Shown here piece after piece: positions 1-8,564 of a DNA stretch of 64,000 bases (within the stretch, counting starts at the first letter, position 1; every line of letters starts with the position of its first letter). Both the position numbers and the translations under genes were made by a program. The notes under the pieces are model-generated. The model searched no databases and had not been told where the DNA came from. It was given only the letters and a program-made list of their open reading frames with translations. The DNA comes from Staphylococcus roterodami (GTDB lineage Bacteria > Bacillota > Bacilli > Staphylococcales > Staphylococcaceae). Location: positions 2,480,001 through 2,544,000 of the forward strand of contig CP092781.1 of assembly GCA_022493055.1 (NCBI GenBank), given 5' to 3'.

Positions 1-865
1 ATTTCACATTTTCTGCATAATCAGGTGCTACTGAAATAACTTTTGTTCCTTTATAGCGAACTTCTGTCATAAAATGTGCGTCTGGCGTACGCGTTAGTGG
101 TACATTAGACCCCCACATAATAATGTATGATGCATTGTACCAGTCACTTGATTCCGGTACGTCTGTTTGCTCACCCCAAATTTGCGGTGAGGCAGGTGGT
201 AAATCAGCATACCAGTCATAGAAGCTTAACATTTCTCCACCTAGTAAATTGATAAATCGCGCACCTGCAGCATAACTAATCATTGACATCGCTGGAATAG
301 GTGTAAATCCTGCGATTCGATCTGGACCATATTTTTTTATGGTATACAGTAATTGTGCTGCGATTATATCTGTAACGTCTTTCCAATTTGAGCGAACATG
401 TCCACCCATACCACGTGCTTGTTTATATTGCTTTGCTTTATCTTCATTTTCAACAATAGACGCCCATGCGGCAACTCGATTACCATTATGTTCTTCTAAT
501 GCTTCAGTCCATAAGTCCCATAATTTCCCACGAATATATGGATATTTGATTCGAAGTGGACTGTATTCATACCAAGAGAATGACGCACCTCGTGGACATC
601 CTCTCGGTTCATATTCAGGCATATCCGGACCACAACTCGGATAGTCAGTTTGTTGATTTTCCCAAGTAATAACACCATTTTTCACAAATACTTTCCAAGA
701 ACATGAGCCTGTACAGTTAACACCATGTGTTGTTCTTACTTCTTTATCGTGGCTCCAACGTTCTCTGTACATTTTTTCCCATTCTCTACTTTTACTTTCT
801 AGGATTGACCAATTCCCATTAAATTTTTCTGTTGGCTTAAAGAAATTCAATCCAAATTTTCCCAT
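1..865 (-). CDS. narG: respiratory nitrate reductase alpha subunit, 5' part only
   Basis: The catalytic molybdenum subunit of the membrane-bound nitrate reductase NarGHI reduces nitrate to nitrite on the cytoplasmic side. About 288 N-terminal codons are visible; the rest runs off the window. The protein begins MGKFGLNFFKPTEKFNGNWS. His47, Cys51, Cys55 and Cys90 match the HxxxCxxxC...C ligand set of the FS0 [4Fe-4S] cluster of NarG proteins. A TRTPDAHF stretch near residue 260 is typical of the molybdopterin domain. The ATG at 865 follows a strong GGAGGA ribosome site. The gene lies downstream of the nir operon on the same strand but has its own promoter region with Rex- and NreC-like sites. 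Confidence 0.95.
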   Translation of the reverse strand, partial: MGKFGLNFFKPTEKFNGNWSILESKSREWEKMYRERWSHDKEVRTTHGVNCTGSCSWKVFVKNGVITWENQQTDYPSCGPDMPEYEPRGCPRGASFSWYEYSPLRIKYPYIRGKLWDLWTEALEEHNGNRVAAWASIVENEDKAKQYKQARGMGGHVRSNWKDVTDIIAAQLLYTIKKYGPDRIAGFTPIPAMSMISYAAGARFINLLGGEMLSFYDWYADLPPASPQIWGEQTDVPESSDWYNASYIIMWGSNVPLTRTPDAHFMTEVRYKGTKVISVAPDYAENVK

Positions 866-954
866 ATTTATATCCTCCTACGTATAAAAATACGATGTGT
901 AGATGTCGTGTTTTTAAATACTTTAAAATGCCCAAGACTATTGCTTTAATTAGA

Positions 955-972
955 TTGTACATTTTTTCACAA
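955..972. promoter_or_regulatory. Rex-like operator upstream of narG
   Basis: TTGTACATTTTTTCACAA resembles the staphylococcal Rex consensus TTGTGAA-W4-TTCACAA. The right half is perfect and the left half has mismatches at positions 5 to 7. Rex is the NADH/NAD+ sensing repressor of anaerobic genes. The site lies about 90 bp upstream of the narG start and next to the two palindromes at 981-1019. The assignment rests on motif similarity only. Confidence 0.55.
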
Positions 973-980
973 TCACAGAA

Positions 981-1000
981 TATTAGGGAATTACCTAATA
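981..1000. promoter_or_regulatory. palindrome A upstream of narG, candidate NreC site
   Basis: A 20-bp near-perfect palindrome with arms TAGG/CCTA separated by six bases; only one symmetric base pair breaks the symmetry. The nitrate/oxygen two-component regulator NreBC is known to activate narGHJI and nir in staphylococci by binding GC-rich palindromes. The centre is about 125 bp upstream of the narG ATG. The link to NreC is inferred. Confidence 0.55.
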
Positions 1001-1003
1001 ACT

Positions 1004-1019
1004 ATAGGAATTTCCCTAT
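1004..1019. promoter_or_regulatory. palindrome B upstream of narG, candidate NreC site
   Basis: ATAGGAATTTCCCTAT has the same TAGG-N6-CCTA geometry as palindrome A. Its centre lies 21 bp from that of A, two helical turns, so two activator dimers could sit on one face of the helix. NreC is the likely ligand by analogy with the sirB promoter palindrome at 5732. Confidence 0.5.
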
Positions 1020-1110
1020 CAATAACGGAATTTTATTGAAATACTACACAATCAGATATAGTCATACTTATTGCCAACCTAAATACTTCAAATTTGGTAC
1101 AACGACAAAT

Positions 1111-1149
1111 AAGGCTTCAACACGAATATATTCACTCGGTTGAAACCTT
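1111..1149 (-). terminator. terminator after cobA
   Basis: Inverted repeat AAGGCTTCAAC (1111-1121) and GTTGAAACCTT (1139-1149), one G-U pair, 17-base loop. It sits 20 bases past the cobA stop and would end the nir operon before narG. The T-tract on the minus strand is short (ATTTG), so termination may be partial. Confidence 0.55.
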
Positions 1150-1169
1150 ACTTATTCATTTTTAATAAA

Positions 1170-2147
1170 TTAATGACATAGTACTGTATTCGTATCTGCA
1201 CATTCGGTTGAAATATATGTCACATTTTCTTGTTGATTAATAAACGTATCATAATAACTATATTGCGACGGATGATATGTACTATTCGATGTATCATTTG
1301 GATTAAGTATACAACCATACCCAGCGTCATATAAATGTTCACAGAGTATAAGGGCATCATGTTTAGTACCACTTACTACATAAAATTGCTGAGTCGGATT
1401 AGAAGTTGTTGAGACATTTTCTGTATAACCCACTACTTCGCCTATAATACATATACCTGGTTTTGCCTCAGTTGCGTAACGCTCCAATTTCTCGACAATA
1501 TTACTTAAGCGCCCTTTAACGACGAATTCATTAAAACAAGATGCTTGAAAAACAATCGCTATCGGATAATCAATATCTGTGTACTGTTGTATCTGGGCGA
1601 TAATTTTCCCTAAACGTTTAACTCCCATATATATCGCCAACGTACCACCATTTACTAAAGCGTTGACATCTACTTCATTTTCTTCTGAATCTTTAAAGTG
1701 ACCCGTCGAAAATGTAACACTTTTAGCAACAGCACGCATCGTTAATCCTGTTTGCATCGTAGCAACTGCAGCACTTGCAGATGTCACACCAGGTACAATT
1801 TCAAACGCAATATTAAACTTGTTTAGTGTGTCAACTTCTTCTTGAACTCGTCCAAATATTGCTGGGTCGCCACCTTTCAGCCTCACAACCTTGTTATATC
1901 GACGTGCCGCTTCCACGATACATTCATTTATTTTTTCTTGCTGAATATGTTTTGCATACGGCTTTTTACCAACATCTATAATCTCAGTTGTCGACTTCGA
2001 ATATTGTAAAATTAACGGATTCACTAATCGATCATATAGTATAACATCCGCTTCGCGTATTAAACGCTCAGCCTTTTTAGTCAAATAGTTAGGATTACCA
2101 GGGCCCGCACCTATCAAGTAAACCTTGCCATATTCATCTACAGACAT
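1170..2147 (-). CDS. cobA: uroporphyrinogen-III C-methyltransferase with C-terminal extension
   Basis: A SAM-dependent methyltransferase that converts uroporphyrinogen III to precorrin-2, the first step of siroheme synthesis, feeding the siroheme of NirB. The sequence shows the SUMT signatures GAGPGNP (13-19) and VRLKGGDPAIFGR (88-100), and PGVTSA further on. The core ends near residue 235, the family's usual length. About 80 further residues follow that do not look like SUMT and are shorter than a HemD domain. The start overlaps the end of nirD by 10 bases, consistent with coupled translation. Also called nasF or sumT. Last gene of the operon. Confidence 0.9.
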   Translation of the reverse strand: MSVDEYGKVYLIGAGPGNPNYLTKKAERLIREADVILYDRLVNPLILQYSKSTTEIIDVGKKPYAKHIQQEKINECIVEAARRYNKVVRLKGGDPAIFGRVQEEVDTLNKFNIAFEIVPGVTSASAAVATMQTGLTMRAVAKSVTFSTGHFKDSEENEVDVNALVNGGTLAIYMGVKRLGKIIAQIQQYTDIDYPIAIVFQASCFNEFVVKGRLSNIVEKLERYATEAKPGICIIGEVVGYTENVSTTSNPTQQFYVVSGTKHDALILCEHLYDAGYGCILNPNDTSNSTYHPSQYSYYDTFINQQENVTYISTECADTNTVLCH

Positions 2148-2452
2148 ATATATACGTTCCCGTCTGTAACTTCTACCTCATATACATCTACACAACCTTC
2201 ATCAGGTTCTTGTACAATCCCTGTATTTAAATCAATTTTTTGATCATGGAGTGGACAAAATACATATTCACCACTCACTGTTCCCTCTGACAATGGCCCT
2301 TGTTTATGCGGACAAATATTGTGAATCGCGTGAATTGTACCACTTTCAGTTAAGAATAATCCTATTTCTTTGCCTTTTACAATAACCTTTTTACCAATTA
2401 AGGGTGTCAATTCATCAAAAGTTGTCACTTTGATTTTCTCTTTCGTTTCCAT
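2138..2452 (-). CDS. nirD: nitrite reductase small subunit, Rieske-type
   Basis: Small subunit of the cytoplasmic NADH-dependent assimilatory/detoxifying nitrite reductase NirBD, which reduces nitrite to ammonia. The 104-residue protein is a single Rieske-like domain. It has CPH at 47-49 and CPLH at 66-69, so all four [2Fe-2S] ligands (Cys47, His49, Cys66, His69) are present. It starts three bases after the nirB stop and overlaps cobA by 10 bases, so nirB-nirD-cobA are one transcript. Confidence 0.92.
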   Translation of the reverse strand: METKEKIKVTTFDELTPLIGKKVIVKGKEIGLFLTESGTIHAIHNICPHKQGPLSEGTVSGEYVFCPLHDQKIDLNTGIVQEPDEGCVDVYEVEVTDGNVYICL

Positions 2453-2455
2453 GTA

Positions 2456-4861
2456 TTACACCTTCTCTACTTCAAAGATTTTTCGAGCTTGCGCATTACT
2501 AGTGATTGCTTCCCAAGGCTCAGCTTCGACTGCTTTTTTAGCATCCATAATACGTTCGAATAATTCATTTTGTCTTTCTGAATCAAGTAACACTTCTTTC
2601 ACATTTTCAAATCCTAGTCTTCTTAGCCAAGGTGCAGTTCTTTCAGCGTAAATTCCAGTCTCGCGATAATATTGCATTAAGGCACCACATAATTTAATCA
2701 CTTCATCTTCAGTTTCTACAGTCGTTAAAAATTCAGCCTTTTCAACTTCTGTACCACCATTACCACCAATATAAATTTGGAATCCATTCTCAACAGAGAT
2801 AATACCAAAATCTTTTACACCTGATTCTACACAACTTCTCGGACAACCTGACACGCCCATTTTGAATTTATGTGGTGTATCAATATATTCAAATGTTTTT
2901 TCTAAACGAATACCAAGTCGTGTCGTATATTGTGTACCAAATCGACAAAATTCTTTGCCGACACAGCTTTTTACCGAACGCGTTTTCTTACCGTAAGCTG
3001 ATGCTGAACGCATACCTAAGTCTTCCCAAACAAGTGGTAATTCTTCTTTTTTCAATCCATATAAACCAACACGTTGCGAACCTGTCACTTTGACTAGTGG
3101 TACATTATATTTTTTAGCTACTTCTCCTAGACGAATAAGTTGATCTGCATCTGTAACACCACCTCGCATTTGAGGTATAACAGAGAAAGTTCCATCATTT
3201 TGAATATTTGCATGATAGCGTTCATTTGCAAATCTTGATTCTCTTTCATCTTCATGATCATGTGGATAAACCATATTCAAATAATAGTTAATCGCAGGAC
3301 GACATTTTGGACATCCACCTTTGTTTTTAAAGTTTAAAACATGTCGGACTTCTTTAGATGTTTTTAAACCTTTTGCTCGTATTTGCGTAACAATTTGGTC
3401 GCGTGTCAAATCAGTACAACCACATATACCAGCAGGTTTGGCAGCAACAAAGTCATCGCCCAAAGTATGCTGTAAAATTTGAGCAATTTGCGGTTTACAT
3501 TTACCACATGAATTACCCGCTTTTGTTTTAGCCGTTACTTCTTCCACTGTGGTAAAACCATTTTCCGTAATCGCATTTACTATAGTGCCTTTATCAACAC
3601 CATTACAACCACAAATTGTTTCATCATCAGCCATATCAGCAATTGATAGCGATGCCTCTTCTCCACCTTTAGTAAGCAATGATACAAGTGTGTAATCTTC
3701 AGTGGATTCACCTTTTTTCATCATGTTATAAAAGCGTGAACCATCATCGATATCACCGTATAAGACTGCACCGACCACATTCCCATCTTTTAAAAATACT
3801 TTTTTATAGTTATTATCAACGCTATTAAATATTTCAATACCTTTGATTTCAGCATTTTCTACAATTTGACCAGCGCTATACAAGTCACACCCAGAAACTT
3901 TTAATGACGTAAATGTTGTTGACCCCTTGTATCCGTTCGTTTCTTTATCTGTTAAATAATCAGCTAAAACTTTACCTTGTTCATATAGTGGTGCAACGAG
4001 TCCATAAACTTTGCCGTTATGTTCTGCACATTCACCAACTGCATATATATTGCTATCACTTGTTTGCATCACATCATTGACAACAATACCACGATTAACG
4101 TCTAGACCTGATTCTTTGGCTACTTCTGTGTATGGTCGAATACCTACTGCCATAACAACTAAGTCTGCTGGAATTTCACGTCCATCTGCTAATTTAACTC
4201 CTTCAACATCATCTTCGCCTAAGATTTCAGTTGTGTTGGCTTGCATTTCAAACTTCATACCTTGCTTTTCTAGATCTGCTTTAAGCATATTTCCAGCTTT
4301 ACGGTCTAGCTGCATTTCCATCAACCATTCAGCTAAATGTAACACCGTTACTTCCATACCTTGATCTAATAAACCACGTGCACACTCTAAACCTAGTAAG
4401 CCTCCACCAATTACAATTGCTTTCTTTTTAGTCTTAGCAATATTCATCATTTGTTCAGTATCATCAATCGTTCTCCAACCAATAACACTCGGTAATGTCG
4501 AACCTGGAACTGGAATGACGAATGCCTTGGATCCTGTCGCAAAAATCAATTTATCGTATGCTACTTCAATACCATTTGCAGTAGTAACTGATTGATTTGC
4601 TCTATCTACTTCAATCACAGGATCATTTGTAATTAACTTAATATCGTGTTCCTCATACCACTCATAGGGATTCATAATTGTTTCTTCAACTGTCATTTTA
4701 TTTTGTAAAATATTTGAAAGCATGATGCGATTATAGTTTGGATAAGGTTCTTTACCAATTACCGTAATATCATATAAATCGTTGGCGCGCTCTAATATTT
4801 CTTCGATTGTTCGAATGCCCGCCATACCGTTACCAATCATTACTAGTTTTTGCTTTGCCAT
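2456..4861 (-). CDS. nirB: NADH-dependent nitrite reductase large subunit
   Basis: Large subunit of siroheme nitrite reductase, 801 residues, the usual length. In order: an FAD-binding pyridine nucleotide-disulphide oxidoreductase domain (GNGMAG near residue 10, GGGLLG near 153); two BFD-like [2Fe-2S] modules with paired CxC...CxxC cysteines (about 415-460 and 480-525); and a C-terminal siroheme/[4Fe-4S] domain with CVGKEFC and GCPRSC. Electrons pass from NADH through FAD to the siroheme. The ATG follows AAGGGGC. It lies between sirB, which inserts iron into sirohydrochlorin, and nirD. Confidence 0.95.
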   Translation of the reverse strand: MAKQKLVMIGNGMAGIRTIEEILERANDLYDITVIGKEPYPNYNRIMLSNILQNKMTVEETIMNPYEWYEEHDIKLITNDPVIEVDRANQSVTTANGIEVAYDKLIFATGSKAFVIPVPGSTLPSVIGWRTIDDTEQMMNIAKTKKKAIVIGGGLLGLECARGLLDQGMEVTVLHLAEWLMEMQLDRKAGNMLKADLEKQGMKFEMQANTTEILGEDDVEGVKLADGREIPADLVVMAVGIRPYTEVAKESGLDVNRGIVVNDVMQTSDSNIYAVGECAEHNGKVYGLVAPLYEQGKVLADYLTDKETNGYKGSTTFTSLKVSGCDLYSAGQIVENAEIKGIEIFNSVDNNYKKVFLKDGNVVGAVLYGDIDDGSRFYNMMKKGESTEDYTLVSLLTKGGEEASLSIADMADDETICGCNGVDKGTIVNAITENGFTTVEEVTAKTKAGNSCGKCKPQIAQILQHTLGDDFVAAKPAGICGCTDLTRDQIVTQIRAKGLKTSKEVRHVLNFKNKGGCPKCRPAINYYLNMVYPHDHEDERESRFANERYHANIQNDGTFSVIPQMRGGVTDADQLIRLGEVAKKYNVPLVKVTGSQRVGLYGLKKEELPLVWEDLGMRSASAYGKKTRSVKSCVGKEFCRFGTQYTTRLGIRLEKTFEYIDTPHKFKMGVSGCPRSCVESGVKDFGIISVENGFQIYIGGNGGTEVEKAEFLTTVETEDEVIKLCGALMQYYRETGIYAERTAPWLRRLGFENVKEVLLDSERQNELFERIMDAKKAVEAEPWEAITSNAQARKIFEVEKV

Positions 4862-4924
4862 AAAATATGCCCCTTTACTTCATAATATTTATTTCAAAAA
4901 GGTTATAATGTTTCGTTTGTACTT

Positions 4925-5656
4925 TTATATTTTCATCGGAGTCATTAAATTTTCTAATCTATCATTAATAATTCGTTTTAAAATCGGGTCGAAATTAATA
5001 GAAGGTGTGATGTGTATATCTGTATTAATAACCATGTCATTCATTTGCTGCTTCACTTTGTTAACAAGTCTTCCGTCATATAAAAATAATGGTACGACAA
5101 TCAATTTTTGGTACTGTTTCGCAATATCCTTTAAATCATGCGTAAAGCTGATTGAACCATAAAGCGTTCTCGCATAAGTTGGTTTATTAGTGCGTAGTGT
5201 TTGAACACATGTTTGTAACTCGTCATGTGCCTTTGTATACTTGCCACTAATATTGCCATGTGCAACAACGACAATTCCTACTTGTTGTTCTTCATCTACT
5301 AGTGCGTCATCAATACGTTGCATGATGATTTCTGTCATTAAAGGATGTGTACCAAGTGGCTCGCTTACTTCTATCTTTATGTCTGGATACCGTCGTTTCA
5401 TTTCATGAACGATATTCGGTATATCTTTGAGATAATGCATTGCACTAAAGATAAGCAATGGTACAATTTTAAAATGGTCAACCCCACTTTGAATCAACGT
5501 CGTCATTACTGTCTCTAAATCCTGATGCTCACTTTCTAAAAACGCAATATCATAGTGATGTATATCATCTTTTACTAATTCAGAAATAAATGCTTCTAAC
5601 GCTTGATTCTGTCGTCCGCGCCTCATGCCATGTGCAACAATGATATTCCCATTCAC
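4925..5656 (-). CDS. sirB: sirohydrochlorin ferrochelatase, CbiX/SirB family
   Basis: Inserts Fe2+ into sirohydrochlorin to complete siroheme for NirB. The N-terminal IIVAHGMRRG and the mid-protein VVVAHGNISG are the two half-domain His-Gly signatures of CbiX/SirB chelatases, about 243 residues in all. It is first in the nir operon and has been called nirR in staphylococci. I place the start at a GTG at 5656, because AAAGG lies about 10 bases before it; upstream in-frame codons have no ribosome site. With cobA four genes downstream the operon carries two siroheme steps. A precorrin-2 dehydrogenase is not in the window. Confidence 0.85.
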   Translation of the reverse strand: MNGNIIVAHGMRRGRQNQALEAFISELVKDDIHHYDIAFLESEHQDLETVMTTLIQSGVDHFKIVPLLIFSAMHYLKDIPNIVHEMKRRYPDIKIEVSEPLGTHPLMTEIIMQRIDDALVDEEQQVGIVVVAHGNISGKYTKAHDELQTCVQTLRTNKPTYARTLYGSISFTHDLKDIAKQYQKLIVVPLFLYDGRLVNKVKQQMNDMVINTDIHITPSINFDPILKRIINDRLENLMTPMKI

Positions 5657-5702
5657 ATTTACCAACCCTTTCACACGTATTGTATACCAAATCATTTCGC
5701 TT

Positions 5703-5720
5703 TTGTGAAAAGAATCACAT
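5703..5720. promoter_or_regulatory. Rex-like operator upstream of sirB
   Basis: TTGTGAAAAGAATCACAT matches the Rex pattern TTGTGA-N6-TCACAA with one mismatch at the last base. It lies 47 bp upstream of the proposed sirB start, next to the palindrome at 5732, so the NADH-sensing repressor and an activator may act on the same promoter. Evidence is motif only. Confidence 0.65.
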
Positions 5721-5731
5721 TATTATGCAAA

Positions 5732-5749
5732 ATCAGGGAATTCCCTGAT
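5732..5749. promoter_or_regulatory. perfect palindrome upstream of sirB, candidate NreC site
   Basis: ATCAGGGAATTCCCTGAT is a perfect 18-bp palindrome. Its AGG-GAATTC-CCT core has the same four-six-four geometry as the two sites before narG. It is the expected position for the NreBC two-component activator of the nir operon. The ligand is inferred. Confidence 0.6.
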
Positions 5750-5883
5750 GCCTGTAGTCATGCATATTCCTTATACCTTTTTTATATTTCTTAAAATAAA
5801 AAACGACCAATATATTAACACTTACTCAACATTCATTTGAGCAAGCATCAACATATTAATCGCTTATTGTGTGTGTAATTTTT

Positions 5884-6420
5884 TTAAAATGGTGGTTGTC
5901 CTAAGATTGATTCTTCAAACCGTTCAGGAATAAGAATTTTACGCATAATAACACCTAAATCACCATCATCATTTTCATGTTCACTATAAATTTCGTAACC
6001 TCTTTTTTCGTATATTTTAAGTAACCATGGATGCAATCTAGCAGATGTACCTAAAGTTACTGCTGCTGCCTTTAACGTATCTCGTAAAAATGTTTCTTCA
6101 ACATAAGTAAGTAATTGACTGCCAAAGCCTTGGCCCTCATATGCTGGATTAGTCGCGAACCACCAGACAAAAGGATAACCAGAAATACTTTTTAAACTGC
6201 CCCATGGATATCTAACCGTTATCGTAGAGATAATTTCATCATCAATGGTCATGACAAATGTCGTATTTTTATCTATATTTTCTTTAACAGCATCTAAATC
6301 TGCATTAACTGAAGGCCAATCAATACCAAGTTCTCTTAGCGGTGTAAATGCTTCATGCATGAGTTGTTGCAACTTTTCTGCGTCTTGTTCACTTGCAAGT
6401 CGAATCATCGTTTTTGTCAT
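5884..6420 (-). CDS. GNAT family N-acetyltransferase
   Basis: A 178-residue protein with a GNAT fold. The acetyl-CoA binding motif A is visible as NPAYEGQGFGSQLL (near residues 97-110), an R/Q-x-x-G-x-G/A pattern, and LGTSARLHPWLLKIYEKRGY near the C-terminus is the usual end motif. The substrate cannot be told. ATG at 6420 is chosen over a GTG four codons upstream because AGAGTGGGG then sits at proper spacing. It is between the nir operon and nirC on the same strand, but I see no functional link. Confidence 0.85.
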   Translation of the reverse strand: MTKTMIRLASEQDAEKLQQLMHEAFTPLRELGIDWPSVNADLDAVKENIDKNTTFVMTIDDEIISTITVRYPWGSLKSISGYPFVWWFATNPAYEGQGFGSQLLTYVEETFLRDTLKAAAVTLGTSARLHPWLLKIYEKRGYEIYSEHENDDGDLGVIMRKILIPERFEESILGQPPF

Positions 6421-6584
6421 ATTATTCCCCACTCTTTTTTATAATGATTTAACCATATTTTATTTTTAAAATAAATATCCATCAAAGTGTATCAATAAAT
6501 TTATCACATGTCAGAAAGTATGCTTCATCTGAATACACCAATACTCTCATGAAACTTATTAAAAATTACTCTCTCAACGTAAAA

Positions 6585-6610
6585 AAACCATTCAAATTCA
6601 TGAATGGTTT
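6585..6610 (-). terminator. terminator after nirC
   Basis: AAACCATTCA and TGAATGGTTT form a perfect 10-bp stem with a six-base loop. On the minus strand it is followed by a run of T (complement of 6581-6587). It lies 45 bases past the nirC stop. Confidence 0.85.
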
Positions 6611-6654
6611 GGAAGAATGATTCATTGTTACACTATTTAATCACTACATCTTAA

Positions 6655-7479
6655 TTATTGTTGCTCTAAACGATTACGCTTACCATTTAAGAAAGCATAA
6701 ACGAGACCTACAAAAATACCGCCACCAACAAAGTTACCTAAGAAAGCAAAAACGATATTTTTTAAAACGTGTAACCATGAAACTGCATCAAGGTTAAAGA
6801 ATACCATGCCTGCGTATAGACCTGCATTGAACACAACGTGTTCATATCCCATGTATACAAAGACCACGACACCACAAGCTATGAAGAATGCCTTTGTTAA
6901 GCCGCCTTTGAATTGCATAGAGATGAAAATACCAATATTGATAAAGAAGTTACAGAAAATACCTTTTGTAAAAATATTCAACCATGTTGAATCAACAGTC
7001 TTTTTCTGAACTAAAGCTGTTAAAGCTTGTGTCATTTCTGGTGTCATGACATGCGCAAATTTCATTAAGAAAAATAGCACAAACCCACCTAAAATATTTC
7101 CTAAGAAACAATATAATAAAATCCAAGTCATCTTCTTAACAGAAACGACTTTATAATACCAGCCTACTGTAAAGTACATGAAGTTACTTGTTAATAATTC
7201 AGAGTTAGTTAATACAACTAAAATCAAACCTAAACTAAACGCAATGGCTCCCATTAAATTGATAAGTCCATCTACGTGAGTACTCGCAAACTGCGTCTTT
7301 ATTCCGAACATAAATACAGTAACGATTGAGAGTAAAAATCCGGCCATCATTGCTTTAAGCATATATCGGCCAGGTGTTTGCTGTACCATTACTTGCTTCA
7401 TTTGTACTGAAGATGATATTGAATCAACTATTGCGCCTGTTGAATATGTATCTTCAACTGTTTTCTTATTTTCTATCAC
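6655..7479 (-). CDS. nirC: formate/nitrite transporter family channel
   Basis: An FNT-family membrane channel of about 274 residues with six predicted helices, most likely exporting or importing nitrite made by NarGHI or used by NirBD, given its place beside the nir operon. The first 40 residues are hydrophilic, then helices such as AMMAGFLLSIVTVFMFGI follow. I choose a GTG start at 7479 because GGGGGA precedes it by six bases; the in-frame ATG at 7506 has no ribosome site. A CodY-like box lies about 80 bp upstream. A formate specificity cannot be excluded. Confidence 0.85.
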   Translation of the reverse strand: MIENKKTVEDTYSTGAIVDSISSSVQMKQVMVQQTPGRYMLKAMMAGFLLSIVTVFMFGIKTQFASTHVDGLINLMGAIAFSLGLILVVLTNSELLTSNFMYFTVGWYYKVVSVKKMTWILLYCFLGNILGGFVLFFLMKFAHVMTPEMTQALTALVQKKTVDSTWLNIFTKGIFCNFFINIGIFISMQFKGGLTKAFFIACGVVVFVYMGYEHVVFNAGLYAGMVFFNLDAVSWLHVLKNIVFAFLGNFVGGGIFVGLVYAFLNGKRNRLEQQ

Positions 7480-7556
7480 AGTACTTCCCCCATTTACTTT
7501 GATCAAATAAAATTTACTTTCTAATTATATTAGTAAATCAATGTAATTGATAGATT

Positions 7557-7571
7557 AAATTTCAGAAAAAT
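7557..7571. promoter_or_regulatory. CodY-like box upstream of nirC
   Basis: AAATTTCAGAAAAAT matches the CodY consensus AATTTTCWGAAAATT at 13 of 15 positions, about 80 bp upstream of the nirC start. Such AT-rich matches occur by chance, so this is tentative. Confidence 0.35.
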
Positions 7572-7612
7572 CTTTTTATTCTCTCAAAAATGTAGTTTTC
7601 TTTCATAAAAAC

Positions 7613-7683
7613 AGCGAGATAAATCACGTGATTGGCTAATACCTTTATGATTAAAGATATTACGACACTCATTTTATCTCGCT
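7613..7683 (-). terminator. long-loop inverted repeat after the small membrane protein gene
   Basis: AGCGAGATAAAAT-type arms (7613-7625 and 7671-7683) pair over 13 bases around a 45-base loop. It starts 12 bases past the stop of the gene at 7695, and T-rich sequence follows on the minus strand. Probably a terminator, although the loop is long. Confidence 0.55.
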
Positions 7684-7694
7684 TTATTATCAAG

Positions 7695-7880
7695 CTATTT
7701 TTTATATTTTTTTAAGTTTGAAAAGAAATGTAAACCGTAGGCAAATACACTGTAACCAATTGCAGTACGTAAAATAAACCTTATAAATTTATTAGGTACA
7801 CATTTTGACGTCACTGAAATAGAAGATAGTAGTGTTGTGAAAATATATAATATTAAAACTTTGATATAACGTTCTACCAT
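7695..7880 (-). CDS. small hydrophobic protein of unknown function
   Basis: A 61-residue protein starting MVERYIKVLILYIF, with one clear membrane segment in the first 25 residues and a second hydrophobic stretch (IRFILRTAIGYSVFAYGLHFF) before a lysine-rich tail. AGGG lies at good spacing before ATG 7880, so that start is preferred over the ATG at 7895. I do not recognise the family. It has its own terminator and is followed at some distance by nirC on the same strand. Confidence 0.6.
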   Translation of the reverse strand: MVERYIKVLILYIFTTLLSSISVTSKCVPNKFIRFILRTAIGYSVFAYGLHFFSNLKKYKK

Positions 7881-7963
7881 CGAATCATCCCTCATTTTTA
7901 TAATATTACAAGATTATTATAAACCGAATGAAACAAAAAAGTTTTTACATATTTTCAACAACT

Positions 7964-8431
7964 TTATTTCAATAATGCATCAAGTTGATCTAAAGTTTGA
8001 TTCATACCTGCTTCAACACCCATTTCAATTACTTGTTGAGCTGCTTCTTTCGTTGGAAATGTTGAGATAGATGTCACAGTTGTCTCGGTTTTACTAGTTT
8101 CTGAAAATGATAAAGATATCTTCATACTTGGCATTTTAGTATCTTTGTTTCCCTCAGACGTTGCAAATGAGTCAATGTATTCAATTAAATGTGGGCGTTT
8201 AACTGTTTCGTATTCTGCTAACGTATAGCTCATCATTGCTGGTGTTTTAATTGCATAAAATGCATCGCCACCAGTAATTGCATTAAAGCGAAATACTTTT
8301 GTGCTAGCCCCTTTTGGATGAAACCATTTTTCAAATAATTCTTTTTTAGTATAAGCATCAAATACCTTTTCTATTGGTGCTTGTATCGTTCTTGAAAAAA
8401 TAATTTTATTATCTTCAACTTTAATCGTCAT
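7964..8431 (-). CDS. SRPBCC/AHSA1 domain protein
   Basis: A 155-residue protein of the START-like SRPBCC superfamily. The opening segment FSRTIQAPIEKVFDAYTKKELFEKWF is the typical beta1-alpha1 signature with a W-F motif, cut here to key residues; the C-terminal helix GMEAGMNQTLDQL-like segment also fits AHSA1 proteins. These bind hydrophobic ligands or act as Hsp90-activator-like domains; the ligand is unknown here. ATG with GGGAG upstream. Single gene, no operon partner. Confidence 0.8.
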   Translation of the reverse strand: MTIKVEDNKIIFSRTIQAPIEKVFDAYTKKELFEKWFHPKGASTKVFRFNAITGGDAFYAIKTPAMMSYTLAEYETVKRPHLIEYIDSFATSEGNKDTKMPSMKISLSFSETSKTETTVTSISTFPTKEAAQQVIEMGVEAGMNQTLDQLDALLK

Positions 8432-8564
8432 CTACTCACTCCCTATTTTTATCTTCCTTCATACTACCACGCTTCCGATGATATTACTTCTAAATATTTT
8501 AATAAGCATCCTTTTATTATTTTTGATAACTCATTTCTATTACTAGTTTTATTTCCTCAAAAAA

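Noticed and set aside
5821..5845. Hairpin CTTACTCA/TGAGCAAG as terminator of the GNAT gene
   Set aside because: The stem is weak and no T-tract follows on the minus strand.
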